Positions 35,786 to 44,786 of a DNA stretch of 64,000 nucleotides are shown one piece after another. The DNA comes from Thalassotalea sp. HSM 43 (lineage in GTDB: Bacteria; Pseudomonadota; Gammaproteobacteria; Enterobacterales; Alteromonadaceae). A model generated the notes under the pieces. That model made no database searches, had not been told where the DNA came from, and worked only from the letters and a program-made list of their open reading frames with translations. The stretch lies in NCBI RefSeq assembly GCF_004752005.1, contig NZ_CP038493.1, positions 3,930,302 to 3,994,301 on the forward strand. The letters are read 5' to 3'. A program made the translations under genes and the position numbers. Numbering within the stretch: the first letter of the stretch is position 1; every line of letters begins with the position of its first letter.

Positions 35786-37186
35786 ATGTCAGTTGCTTCA
35801 ATTACTGATGTGTTAGCGGGTAAATCACCAGTTGGTGAAACCGTTACAGTCCAAGGCTGGATCCGTACTCGTCGTGATTCAAAAGCCGGTATTTCTTTTC
35901 TAGCCATTCATGATGGATCGTGTTTCGATCCTATTCAGGCGGTTGTGCCAAATGACCTTGATAATTATGAAAATGAAGTATTAAAGCTAACAACAGGTAG
36001 TTCGGTTGAAGTATCGGGTATCTTGGTCGAGTCTCAAGGTAAAGGTCAATCTTTCGAAATCCAAGCAACCGACGTTAAGGTGCTTGGTTTGGTAGATGAC
36101 CCTGAGACTTACCCAATGGCAGCCAAACGTCATTCGATTGAATTCCTTCGCGAACACGCACACCTCCGTGCCCGTACCAATATTGGTGGCGCAGTAACAC
36201 GTGTGCGTAACTGTTTAGCACAAGCGATTCACCGCTTTATGCATCAAAAAGGTTACTACTGGATTGCAACGCCGTTAATTACCGGTTCAGATACCGAAGG
36301 TGCTGGTGAGATGTTCCGTGTTTCAACGTTAGACATGGAAAACCTACCTCGCGACGAAAAAGGCGCCATCGATTATAAAGAAGACTTTTTTGGTAAAGAA
36401 ACCTTCTTAACCGTATCAGGGCAACTGAACGTTGAAACCTACGCATGTGCCCTTTCAAAGGTTTACACCTTTGGTCCAACATTCCGTGCGGAAAACTCAA
36501 ACACCTCTCGTCATTTGGCAGAGTTTTGGATGGTTGAGCCGGAGATCGCGTTTGCCGATCTAAGCGATGCGGCAACATTAGCCGAAGAAATGCTGCGTTA
36601 TGTCTTTAAAGCGGTACTTGAAGAACGTGCTGATGACATCGCCTTCTTCCAACAACGTGTCGATAAAACCGTGGTTGATCGCTTAAATTCTGTGGTCAAC
36701 TCTGACTTTGTACGCATGGACTATACCGATGCCATCGATATTTTGCTTAACTCAGGCAAGAAGTTCGAAAACAAAGTTGAATGGGGTGTTGACCTAAACT
36801 CTGAGCACGAGCGTTACTTGTCTGAAGAGCACGTTGGCGGTCCAGTGGTATTGCAAAACTACCCGAAAGACATCAAAGCCTTCTACATGCGTTTGAATGA
36901 CGACGGCAAAACCGTTGCAGCAATGGATGTACTTGCCCCAGGAATTGGTGAAATCATTGGTGGCTCTCAACGTGAAGAACGTTTAGACGTACTTGATGCT
37001 CGCCTTGAAGAAATGGGCTTAGATAAAGAAGATTACAGTTGGTACCGCGATTTACGTCGCTACGGCACGGTACCTCATGCTGGTTTTGGTCTTGGTTTTG
37101 AACGTTTGGTTGCTTACGCAACTGGTATCAGTAATGTACGTGATACTATCCCGTTCCCTCGCGCGCCAAAAACCGCTGAGTTCTAA
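35786..37186 (+). CDS. asnS: Asparaginyl-tRNA synthetase
   Basis: 466 residues, the standard length. An N-terminal OB-fold anticodon-binding domain (about 1-110, [26 protein letters not shown]) precedes the class II core with motif 2 ([26 protein letters not shown]) and motif 3 ([29 protein letters not shown]). The ribosome site is AACGAGG. The sequence TTGAGT-16-TAAACT near 35702 could be the promoter. A strong terminator follows. Confidence 0.98.
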   Translation: MSVASITDVLAGKSPVGETVTVQGWIRTRRDSKAGISFLAIHDGSCFDPIQAVVPNDLDNYENEVLKLTTGSSVEVSGILVESQGKGQSFEIQATDVKVLGLVDDPETYPMAAKRHSIEFLREHAHLRARTNIGGAVTRVRNCLAQAIHRFMHQKGYYWIATPLITGSDTEGAGEMFRVSTLDMENLPRDEKGAIDYKEDFFGKETFLTVSGQLNVETYACALSKVYTFGPTFRAENSNTSRHLAEFWMVEPEIAFADLSDAATLAEEMLRYVFKAVLEERADDIAFFQQRVDKTVVDRLNSVVNSDFVRMDYTDAIDILLNSGKKFENKVEWGVDLNSEHERYLSEEHVGGPVVLQNYPKDIKAFYMRLNDDGKTVAAMDVLAPGIGEIIGGSQREERLDVLDARLEEMGLDKEDYSWYRDLRRYGTVPHAGFGLGFERLVAYATGISNVRDTIPFPRAPKTAEF

Positions 37187-37207
37187 TTGTTAGTCAGCAT
37201 AAAAACT

Positions 37208-37232
37208 AAGGCGGGTTTAACCCGCCTTTTTT
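37208..37232 (+). terminator. Rho-independent terminator of asnS
   Basis: Arms AAGGCGGGTT and AACCCGCCTT with a T-run, 22 bases after the asnS stop. Confidence 0.92.
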
Positions 37233-37543
37233 GTATCTGTAAATCGGTAGTTCAGCGATTATGAGGCTGTTATACACCACAGCACCTTACAGCACCGCTT
37301 TGATCATTCAACCTAAAATTACATTTGGTAAATTTCGCTAACACTTAGTCATATTTGTTAACTGCTTGTAATTGACCTGATTAAAATTCACCCTAGCCAT
37401 TCTCTCTATCCCTTTAATATCAACAATTTAAAATATTGGCACGTTATCTGCTCTATTGTAAGTAACTACAGCTAATGGTTAGTGAATTATGCCAACAGGC
37501 AATCACCAATATTAGTTTTACTCTACAGCTAGAAGTTAATGAC
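37233..37543 (+). promoter_or_regulatory. Long leader of the ABC operon
   Basis: About 310 bases without a gene. A sigma-54-type promoter lies near the end (see 37437-37452). Upstream, GCTAACAC (around 37338) and TTGTTAAC form an imperfect inverted pair about ten bases apart that could be an enhancer-binding site. Confidence 0.45.
37437..37452 (+). promoter_or_regulatory. Sigma-54 (-24/-12) promoter
   Basis: The sequence TGGCACGTTATCTGCT fits the RpoN consensus TGGCACG-N4-TTGCW with one mismatch (C for the first T of TTGC). The GG and GC dinucleotides are exactly ten bases apart. It lies about 90 bases before the adaptor gene start at 37544. Confidence 0.7.
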
Positions 37544-38797
37544 ATGGATAGAAAAATAGAAAGAAAAGCAAAACCTTGGGGCAAGATTGCCTTCATCGTC
37601 CTAACCATCGCCTCAGTTGCGGTGATTTCTAAACTGTATTCGGCGCAAACGTCGGGTAAGTCGCTTGCCATTGAGCAGCAAAATATTACGGTCTCGAAAG
37701 TATCGTACGGCACCTTTGAAGACTTTATTCCAATCCGCTCAAAAGTTACCCCGTTAAAAACCGTTTATCTTGACGCGGTCGAAGGTGGTCGCGTTGAGAA
37801 AGTGTTGATTGAAGATGGCGCGATGGTCGAGCAAGGTCAAGCCATTGTGCAATTATCAAATACCCAATTGCAGCTTGATGTTATGCGCAATGAAGCCGCG
37901 GTTACCGAGCAGCTCAATAACATGCGCAGTATCGAATTGTCGTTAGAGCAAAACAAGCTTAGCCATAAACGCAACTTGATTGAGATTGATTACCAAATAA
38001 AACGCCTTACCCGTCAAGTAGAACGTGAACGCGTGGTATTTGAAAAAGGCAGCATTTCTGATAACGCACTGCGTGAGAATGAAGATCTTCTAGAGTACTA
38101 CATCAATCGTCGTCAAGTGACGCTTGAGAGCCAAAAAACCGACGCGTTAATGCAAGCACAACAATTACAGTTTCTACAAGAGACTGGCCATCGCCTTGAA
38201 GAAAGTTTGCGATTTGCGCGAGCCAATATGGACAACCTAAACATGAAAGCACCTGTTGTCGGCAAGCTATCGGGTTTTAACATCGAAGTCGGTCAGTCGA
38301 TTCAACGCGGTGAGCGCATTGGTCAAATCGACGATCCATCGTCGTTTAAGCTGCAGGCTATGGTTGATGAGTTTTACTTAGAACGTGTTGATTTAGGGCA
38401 AATCGCAACCATTACCCGCAATGGCACCAATTATGGCCTGACTATCGCCAAGATTTACCCGCAAGTAAATAATGGGCAGTTCCGTATCGATTTAACCTTT
38501 GATGAACATCAACCTAGCGGCATCCGTCGCGGTCAATCTTTGCAAACCAAATTAACCCTTGGTGATCCAAGCCATGTCGCTTTGATCCCTAATGGTGCTT
38601 TTTATCAAGATACCGGCGGTTCATGGATATTTGTTGTCAGCCAAGACGGTGAGCACGCGGTTAAACGCGCAGTGAAGTTAGGTCGACGCAACAACCGCTT
38701 TATTGAAGTTATTGAAGGACTTGAGGTGGGCGAGCAAGTCATCACCTCTCCTTACTCCAGTTTTATCGACATGAGTCGCTTAAATCTTAAATCTTAA
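37544..38797 (+). CDS. ABC-associated periplasmic adaptor (HlyD/MacA-like)
   Basis: 417 residues from the ATG at 37544; the frame is open from 37475. One N-terminal transmembrane helix (about 13-30, IAFIVLTIASVAVISKLY), lipoyl halves (KTVYLDAVEGGRVEKVLIEDGAMVEQGQAIVQLSN and MKAPVVGKLSGFNIEVGQSIQRGERIGQI) around a long coiled coil (about 110-230), then a beta-barrel and membrane-proximal domain. It starts a three-gene operon with an ATPase and an FtsX-type permease, a MacAB-like set. The last codons and the stop lie within the 7-base repeat at 38780-38806. Confidence 0.88.
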   Translation: MDRKIERKAKPWGKIAFIVLTIASVAVISKLYSAQTSGKSLAIEQQNITVSKVSYGTFEDFIPIRSKVTPLKTVYLDAVEGGRVEKVLIEDGAMVEQGQAIVQLSNTQLQLDVMRNEAAVTEQLNNMRSIELSLEQNKLSHKRNLIEIDYQIKRLTRQVERERVVFEKGSISDNALRENEDLLEYYINRRQVTLESQKTDALMQAQQLQFLQETGHRLEESLRFARANMDNLNMKAPVVGKLSGFNIEVGQSIQRGERIGQIDDPSSFKLQAMVDEFYLERVDLGQIATITRNGTNYGLTIAKIYPQVNNGQFRIDLTFDEHQPSGIRRGQSLQTKLTLGDPSHVALIPNGAFYQDTGGSWIFVVSQDGEHAVKRAVKLGRRNNRFIEVIEGLEVGEQVITSPYSSFIDMSRLNLKS

Positions 38798-38806
38798 ATC
38801 TTAATC
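38780..38806 (+). repeat. TTAAATC heptamer repeat overlapping the adaptor stop codon
   Basis: Three perfect TTAAATC units and a partial fourth. TAA occurs at 38781, 38788, 38795 and 38802, so all three frames are closed; the third one is the real stop codon. Confidence 0.85.
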
Positions 38807-38844
38807 AAATTAACGAATGACTAAAAATTAAAAGGGATATCAAT

Positions 38845-39528
38845 ATGTTACATCTAGAAAACTTAAGCAAACGCTTTCAAACCGAAGACGTAGAAACAAC
38901 CGCACTAAATAAAATTAACCTAGAAATAAAGCGCGGTGAGTTCGTTGCCATTATGGGACCAAGTGGTTGTGGAAAATCAACGCTACTTAATACCATTGGC
39001 ATGTTAGATACCGCCAGCGATGGCAGCTATTTCTTTGATGGCGAAGATATTGCCAAGTACTCAGAAAGCTTACTGGCCAATATACGCAAACAACATGTCG
39101 GCTTTATTTTTCAAAGTTTTAACTTAATTGATGAATTAAGCGTGCAAGAAAACGTTGAACTTGCCCTGCTTTATCATGACATTTCAAAACAAGAGCGTAA
39201 AAAGCGCGTCAGTGAAGTATTGGCGAAAGTCGGTATTGATCATCGTGCCAAACACATGCCGAGTCAGTTATCTGGTGGTCAACAACAACGTGTGGCTGTA
39301 GCCAGAGCGGTTGTTGGTGACCAAAGCATCATCCTTGCCGATGAGCCAACCGGTAACCTAGATAGTGAGCACGGTCGTGAAGTGATGGAAATGTTACAAC
39401 AACTTAATAAAGAAGGTACCACCATCATTATGGTGACTCACTCTCCATCTCATGCGGAATATGCCAGTCGTATCGTTAATTTACTTGATGGCAAGATCCT
39501 ACCTCAAGAGCTTAAAGCTGTCGTATAA
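38845..39528 (+). CDS. ABC transporter ATP-binding protein (LolD/MacB-type)
   Basis: 227 residues. Walker A GPSGCGKST, Q-loop FIFQSFNLID, signature LSGGQQQRVAVARAVV, Walker B IILADEPTGNLD and the switch His in MVTHSPSHAEYA. This is the family-3 type that powers mechanotransmission by FtsX/MacB-like permeases. The ribosome site is AAAGGGAT. It lies 47 bases after the adaptor and 18 before the permease. Confidence 0.95.
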   Translation: MLHLENLSKRFQTEDVETTALNKINLEIKRGEFVAIMGPSGCGKSTLLNTIGMLDTASDGSYFFDGEDIAKYSESLLANIRKQHVGFIFQSFNLIDELSVQENVELALLYHDISKQERKKRVSEVLAKVGIDHRAKHMPSQLSGGQQQRVAVARAVVGDQSIILADEPTGNLDSEHGREVMEMLQQLNKEGTTIIMVTHSPSHAEYASRIVNLLDGKILPQELKAVV

Positions 39529-39546
39529 CAATAAAGGATTATAACT

Positions 39547-42030
39547 ATGTTATTAACGAATTACTTAACCACCGCATGGCGCAATATGGTCAACAACAAG
39601 TTGTTTAGTGCCATCAATGTGTTTGGCTTAGCCATTGGTTTGGCGGCGTGTGTAATGATCATGCTTTACGTTAAACACGAAACCAATTATGACGAGTTTT
39701 GGCAAAAAGCAGACCGCATCCATCGCTCGCATATTACCTTTAATATACCGGGTCGAGACCCTATGCATGCCGTGACCTCACCTGGTCCTTTGATTCATGC
39801 CTTGAAAAAGGATTTTGCGCAAATAGAACACGCAACCCGTATAGGTAACTGGCGCCCGACAATGAGTTATGGCGACAAAGTATTTATTGAGCAAGCAAAA
39901 CTGGTCGATGCTGACTTTGTGAATATATTTGACGTTAAAGTGCTTGCGGGTGATATTCGAGCAGCCCTATCGGACAACCACTCTATTGTTTTAAGCGAAA
40001 CCATGGCGAAAAAATTCTTTGACCAAGAACAAGCCATAGGTAAAGTATTGAGCTTGGATTTCAATCATTTTCAACGTGACTATAAAGTTGCCGCGATTAT
40101 TGAAGATACCCCAGATAACAGTCAATTGGATTTACCAATATTAGTGTTAATTGATGAAAAAGACTGGCAAGATCAAAACTACATGTTTCATGCCTGGTTC
40201 TCTGTCAATGCGCAGCTTTATTTCACCACCAAACAGGCCAGTGATTTAGATACCATCAACGCAGAATACGACACCTTCGCGGATAACAATTTCCCGAAAA
40301 TGCCTATTGGTGGCGATGATGCTAAAGCGTCTGATTTTCTAAAACTTAGCGCCATGAACATTAAGGATCTGCATTTAAACTCGATTGGTTTTGGTGAAAT
40401 GCGCCCGCAAGGTAACCAAACCATGGTGGTAACCTTCTCCGCTATTGCTGTGTTGATATTGCTAATCGCCGCCATTAACTTTATGAATCTATCGACAGCG
40501 CAAGCAAGTAAGCGAGCTAAAGAAGTGTCTTTAAGAAAGGTTATGGGTGCGTCAAAAACGGATTTGATCCTGCAGTTTTTAGGCGAATCGGTACTGTTAA
40601 CTTTGTTTGCGTTTACCCTAGCATTCGCGTTAGTTGAGCTTACCCTACCTGTTTACAATGAGGTACTAAATAAAAACCTAGCTCTTGACTACTCGGCGTC
40701 GAATTTATTGCGCTTATCTGGTTTGGCATTAGTTGTTGGTGTGCTAAGTGGTTTGTACCCTGCGTTCATATTGTCTAGTTTCCGTCCGGCGAAAGTATTA
40801 AAAGCCAATAAGTCTGCTGAAACAAAAGCGTCTTTAAAACTGCGTGCCAGCTTGGTTGTGGTTCAGTTTGCGGTATCTATCGGTTTATTTGTAGCGACTG
40901 CTGTGGTCTATTCACAAATGCAATACGCGTTAAAAATGGACGCTGGTTATAACAAAGAAAACGTTATGGTGATGTTCCGTGTTGGTCGCGAGGCTGCCAG
41001 TGAAAAACGCGAAGTGCTTATTAATGAACTTGAAAAGCATCCGCAAGTTACCTCGGTAACCTATTCGAATGAAACACCAGGTAACAGCAACGAAAATAAC
41101 ACTATGATGCGTACCCCAGATATTCCTGCTGAAGATGCGCTTATCATTGGCCAACGCGATGTCGGTTATAACTTTTTCGAAACCTATCAAATCAATGTAT
41201 TAGCCGGTCGCACTTACGACAAAGATCGCAACGATGTTGGTCCTACAACCGAACAATTACGTGAAGGTGAGGCATTCCAAGGCTCCATCGTTGTTAATGA
41301 GTCAGCGTTAAAACGTTTAGGTCTTGGCACACCAGAACAAGCCTTAGGTAAAATCTTAATTACCGCTCGAGGTGATGTCGGTGAAGACCTGTACGTTGAA
41401 CTCGTTGTTATTGGCGTGGTTGAAGACATTCATTTTGATAGTTTACGCTCTACCATTCGCCCTGAAGTTTACCCTCTTTCAGCAAATTTTGGTGGCAGTA
41501 TCAGTATGCGCTTTAATGGTTCTCCTGAAACGTTAAAAGAAGATGCTAAAGCCCTATGGCAACAACAAGTACCAAGCATTCCATTTGCTTATTCCTTCGT
41601 CGAAGACGACATCGCTGAACTGTATCAACAAGAACAAGGTGAAGCGAAATTATTTGCTGCGTTTTCTGGCTTAGCCATCTTTGTAGCCTGTCTTGGTTTA
41701 TTTGGTTTGGCTAGTTTCACTGCGACGCGTCGTACTAAGGAAATCGGTATTCGTAAGGTTATGGGTGCCAGCGTCTTTGATATAGTCAAAATGTTGGTAT
41801 TGAGCTTTTCAAAGCCGGTATTTATTGCTTGTCTTGTCGCTTGGCCAATTGCGTTTTACTTGATGGTCGATTGGCTGGAAGTCTTTGTTTATCGTATCGA
41901 TACCAGCCTTATCATTTTCTTGTGTGCAATCTCAGGTGTGTTTGCCCTGCTTATCGCCTGGGTTACTGTGGCAAGTAATTCAATCAAGGTTGCAAGAGCA
42001 AACCCGATCAGTGCCTTACGATACGAGTAA
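39547..42030 (+). CDS. ABC transporter permease with two FtsX domains
   Basis: 827 residues. A first transmembrane helix (about 20-42, LFSAINVFGLAIGLAACVMIMLYV) precedes a large periplasmic MacB_PCD domain. Three helices of the first FtsX domain follow (about 295-430, with KEVSLRKVMGASKTDLILQFLGESVLLTL), then helix 5, a second periplasmic domain, and the last FtsX domain (about 700-825, with RRTKEIGIRKVMGASVFDIVKMLV). The duplicated layout is that of macrolide/lipoprotein exporter or peptide-resistance permeases common in Alteromonadales and Bacteroidetes. The cargo is unknown. With the adaptor it would span to an outer-membrane channel. Transcription is probably under RpoN. Confidence 0.92.
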   Translation: MLLTNYLTTAWRNMVNNKLFSAINVFGLAIGLAACVMIMLYVKHETNYDEFWQKADRIHRSHITFNIPGRDPMHAVTSPGPLIHALKKDFAQIEHATRIGNWRPTMSYGDKVFIEQAKLVDADFVNIFDVKVLAGDIRAALSDNHSIVLSETMAKKFFDQEQAIGKVLSLDFNHFQRDYKVAAIIEDTPDNSQLDLPILVLIDEKDWQDQNYMFHAWFSVNAQLYFTTKQASDLDTINAEYDTFADNNFPKMPIGGDDAKASDFLKLSAMNIKDLHLNSIGFGEMRPQGNQTMVVTFSAIAVLILLIAAINFMNLSTAQASKRAKEVSLRKVMGASKTDLILQFLGESVLLTLFAFTLAFALVELTLPVYNEVLNKNLALDYSASNLLRLSGLALVVGVLSGLYPAFILSSFRPAKVLKANKSAETKASLKLRASLVVVQFAVSIGLFVATAVVYSQMQYALKMDAGYNKENVMVMFRVGREAASEKREVLINELEKHPQVTSVTYSNETPGNSNENNTMMRTPDIPAEDALIIGQRDVGYNFFETYQINVLAGRTYDKDRNDVGPTTEQLREGEAFQGSIVVNESALKRLGLGTPEQALGKILITARGDVGEDLYVELVVIGVVEDIHFDSLRSTIRPEVYPLSANFGGSISMRFNGSPETLKEDAKALWQQQVPSIPFAYSFVEDDIAELYQQEQGEAKLFAAFSGLAIFVACLGLFGLASFTATRRTKEIGIRKVMGASVFDIVKMLVLSFSKPVFIACLVAWPIAFYLMVDWLEVFVYRIDTSLIIFLCAISGVFALLIAWVTVASNSIKVARANPISALRYE

Positions 42031-42064
42031 CGCCTAACATAAAGGCGTAGGGATCGACTTATTT

Positions 42065-42113
42065 AGTCGTTCCCTACTAGCCGTTAGCTACTAGTCGTTA
42101 GCTACTAGCCGTA
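42065..42113 (+). repeat. Degenerate heptamer array (AGNNNNT), TAG in nearly every unit
   Basis: Seven consecutive units: AGTCGTT, CCCTACT, AGCCGTT, AGCTACT, AGTCGTT, AGCTACT, AGCCGTA. Read in phase TAG-nnnn, six of the seven carry TAG on the plus strand, the strand of the permease gene ending 35 bases upstream. Confidence 0.88.
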
Positions 42114-42151
42114 ATTCGCGCTTAATGTGTTAATCAAGTGTCCGGTTAATA

Positions 42152-42197
42152 AAAAGTCCCTTATATAAAAGCTTTGGCTACACTATAAGGGACTTTT
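42152..42197 (+). terminator. 14-bp perfect hairpin, likely terminator
   Basis: AAAAGTCCCTTATA and TATAAGGGACTTTT pair fully over 14 bases around an 18-base loop. It lies 120 bases after the permease stop and 43 bases before the next gene, so it could end the ABC transcript or act on the gene downstream. Confidence 0.6.
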
Positions 42198-42239
42198 CTT
42201 TGATTGCTTCTACACAATCAATTCAACAAAGGACATAAC

Positions 42240-42695
42240 ATGAATAAGTTGGCTTTGATTTGCCTTTTGCTATTAGTTACGGCGACAAAAGCAGTGTCGG
42301 CAGAAGATTTAGCGTCGATTATTAAGCAAAATAATCAACAATATATGGCCCTGTTTAACGCCGGTGACGCGGTGGGTCTTGCCAACTTGTATACCGATGA
42401 CGCCGTTTATTCGATGGATGGTTTTTCTATTGTTACCGGCAAAGACGCCATTATTGCGCAGATCAAATTAGAAATGGCCGCAGGACCAGCAACCATTGAA
42501 CTTACCACAGTAGACTTAGAAGCTAACGGCACAACCGCATTTGAAACAGGAACCTGGCTAGTAACCGTTGTCGATGGCGACAATAAAATCCTGATTAATG
42601 GTAATTATATGGTGGTATGGCAGCAACAAGCCGATAAAAAATGGTTAATATACCGCGATGTTATCAATCATTCAGAGCCACACCAGACAAAATAA
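42240..42695 (+). CDS. Exported NTF2/SnoaL-like protein (DUF4440 type)
   Basis: 151 residues from the ATG at 42240, which has an AAAGGA ribosome site; the frame is open from 42204. A signal peptide (MNKLALICLLLLVTATKAVSA) is followed by a compact cone-shaped NTF2-like domain (NNQQYMALFNAGDAVGLANLYTDDAVYSMDGFSIVTGKDAIIAQIK, ending KKWLIYRDVINHS). Such proteins bind small ligands or act as isomerases or hydrolases; the function here is unknown. Confidence 0.82.
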   Translation: MNKLALICLLLLVTATKAVSAEDLASIIKQNNQQYMALFNAGDAVGLANLYTDDAVYSMDGFSIVTGKDAIIAQIKLEMAAGPATIELTTVDLEANGTTAFETGTWLVTVVDGDNKILINGNYMVVWQQQADKKWLIYRDVINHSEPHQTK

Positions 42696-42794
42696 GCCTG
42701 ATGCTTTGGCTCGAGACTTTAAAGCGTAATCATTCGCTTTGATTACGCCATGTTGTAAAACTCAGCCGGTGTTCAAATAATCGAAGTAATCGAG

Positions 42795-43622
42795 TTAATC
42801 GCTGTTACTGGACGTCGAATTGTTATACTTTGAGCGTTTTTTCCAATGCTCTCCCAAATAGTCCTTGGTCATTGGTGTCGAGGTATTTTCCCAAAAATAC
42901 TCGCGATTAAACATATATTGCGGGTAGTAATGTTGGCTTAAAGACGCGAGCGGATAGTGGTTCCATGACTTGCCGGCGCGCTTATCTGTAGCTTCTAGAA
43001 TGTACATTTGCTCATTTTGATTGGCCACGACCCAAGCATGGCCGCCATCTTTATATTTACCAACCACGACGCGTGCATCAATACCTTCAGAGATAAGCCA
43101 GTCTGCTAATGCAATGGCATGATCTTCACAATCGCCGCGTGGCAATTGATAGGCTTGCGCCGAGTTTTGCCACATGTCTGCTACGCCATATTGCTCGTCG
43201 TCTAATTGATAGGCTTTTCGTTTTGACAATACGTACAGTGGTAACCATTTATTCTCGACATTAAATGGGTGAATGCCAACCAGATAACTGTTGACGAAAT
43301 AGTGTTTATAGTCGACACCTTGCGCCGTTGCAGTCGCAAAGTTTTTCAAACTGTCACGCCAATAATAGATGTACGACTTTTCATTCGCGTAGTATCGATC
43401 GAGTTGATAGTTAACGTAACTGTCCTTCATGCGTCTATTGTCAGCGAGCATCACAACCTCACCACGTTGGCGACGGTTTAATCGCAAATTGGGGTCAATG
43501 CTATCCCCCGCGAGTTGGGCGTGTTGCAATAATTTCGTATCCGCCGTTTTTGCAGGAGCGATTGATTGCAAATAAACCACAGCAACACAGGCAAAGATAA
43601 ACGCGGCTAAGGTACGTATCAT
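42795..43622 (-). CDS. Transglutaminase-like cysteine protease, membrane-anchored or exported
   Basis: 275 residues. An N-terminal hydrophobic helix (about 5-22) is an anchor or signal peptide. The catalytic triad of the transglutaminase-like fold is visible: Cys in RGDCEDHAIALADWL, His in GGHAWVV, Asp in ILEATDK. The fold is shared with BTLCP/LapG-type periplasmic proteases. It lies 27 bases downstream of the DUF350 gene on the same strand and probably forms an operon with it. The substrate is unknown. Confidence 0.82.
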   Translation of the reverse strand: MIRTLAAFIFACVAVVYLQSIAPAKTADTKLLQHAQLAGDSIDPNLRLNRRQRGEVVMLADNRRMKDSYVNYQLDRYYANEKSYIYYWRDSLKNFATATAQGVDYKHYFVNSYLVGIHPFNVENKWLPLYVLSKRKAYQLDDEQYGVADMWQNSAQAYQLPRGDCEDHAIALADWLISEGIDARVVVGKYKDGGHAWVVANQNEQMYILEATDKRAGKSWNHYPLASLSQHYYPQYMFNREYFWENTSTPMTKDYLGEHWKKRSKYNNSTSSNSD

Positions 43623-43649
43623 AAGTTTTAACCTAAGCGTTAAAAAGCG

Positions 43650-43880
43650 CTACGCTTTTAAACCAAAACAAATGATCAGAGCGACGAAGATAAGAATTGA
43701 CGAGGCAAATATCGCTACGGCCATGTTGTTATTCTTAAGCTCTTGTTGGATATCGACACCTTTAAGCAGCATTTTATCGACCCAAAGTAATGCCAATACG
43801 GCGACGACAACGGCAATAACCGTGTAGCCTAGGTTGATACCTAAATTAATAATGCTGGCAGAGACAAAATCCCATTCCAT
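43650..43880 (-). CDS. DUF350 membrane protein
   Basis: 76 residues with two transmembrane helices (about 10-33 and 52-72) and the conserved VDIQQELKNNNMAVAIFASSILI linker of DUF350 (YjfL type). The function of the family is unknown. An AAGGAAC ribosome site supports the start. It precedes the transglutaminase-like gene. Confidence 0.87.
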   Translation of the reverse strand: MEWDFVSASIINLGINLGYTVIAVVVAVLALLWVDKMLLKGVDIQQELKNNNMAVAIFASSILIFVALIICFGLKA

Positions 43881-43973
43881 GAGGTGTTCCTTGTTAATTA
43901 TTGTTATGTAGGAACGGTATGTTAACCAGTTCTAAAAAGAATTGCTACGGTTAGAGAAACCTCTGCTGTAACA

Positions 43974-44669
43974 TTAAATGCTGGTGAGAATGCGTTTCGC
44001 TGCTTGCTTGGCCCATATACGATACATTATGCGGCCAGGATGGAAGCCATCCATCGCTACCATAGATTTATTTGGCGGTAGCGCCAGACGAAAATGTTGG
44101 CTGTAACGATCACAACTGTATTTCAAGGCACGGTCAAATTCACGGCCTCTATCGGCCATAAACCACTTTAACGGTTGAGGCAGCGCAGTCATTCTATCTA
44201 TTGGCGGGATGGCGGTGTGTAAAATCAATCGAGGTGCAAATTTGCGTTGAATTTTATCGCGTAAGATGTGCTGTAAGTCGAGCCATTCATCGACTTCAAC
44301 TAGCCCGGTGACATCATTAACCCCTAATGCCGAGATAACCACGTCATATTGCTCGTTCGCGAGTTGATCCATTTGCAATATCGCGTCTTCCGTTGTTGCA
44401 CCGGACTTGGCATGTAACCGCCATTGCACGCGACGTTGTTTGCTTAATTGATTTACCAGACGACCTAACAAGGCGAATTTTTGATGCTTTACACCAACCC
44501 CAGCCGCGGAAGAATCACCAAGCACTAACAGCTTAAGGTTTTTGCCCATGCCAGTTTCACCGTACCTATTGCCATTGGGTTCGTCCATTTTGGGAACAGT
44601 ACGGCGCACGTGCCAGCCCTGACAATAAAATAAGGGCATGAGTAACATTTGTGAGATTCGTTTGATCAA
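43974..44669 (-). CDS. SGNH/GDSL hydrolase
   Basis: 231 residues from a TTG start with an AGGAG ribosome site. The four SGNH blocks are present: the Ser in LLVLGDSSAAGVGV, the Gly in KSGATTEDAI, the Asn in ISALGVNDVTG and Asp-x-x-His in MDGFHPG. It is likely an esterase or deacylase. A hydrophobic N-terminus (about 5-20) may attach it to the membrane. The substrate is unknown. Confidence 0.87.
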   Translation of the reverse strand: MIKRISQMLLMPLFYCQGWHVRRTVPKMDEPNGNRYGETGMGKNLKLLVLGDSSAAGVGVKHQKFALLGRLVNQLSKQRRVQWRLHAKSGATTEDAILQMDQLANEQYDVVISALGVNDVTGLVEVDEWLDLQHILRDKIQRKFAPRLILHTAIPPIDRMTALPQPLKWFMADRGREFDRALKYSCDRYSQHFRLALPPNKSMVAMDGFHPGRIMYRIWAKQAAKRILTSI

Positions 44670-44750
44670 AGCAATCTCCTGGACCGAAGAGTTATATTTA
44701 TTTAGAGCGTTGAACCAGACTCACTTTAATTATTGTTGAAAATTTCGAAA

Positions 44751-44780
44751 CAGACAAAATAAAAGCGGCTATTAGCCGCT
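44751..44780 (-). terminator. Terminator of the XRE regulator gene
   Basis: AGCGGCT and AGCCGCT around ATT, followed on the minus strand by TTTTATTTT. The hairpin begins six bases after the stop. Confidence 0.8.
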
Positions 44781-44786
44781 CTTTTT

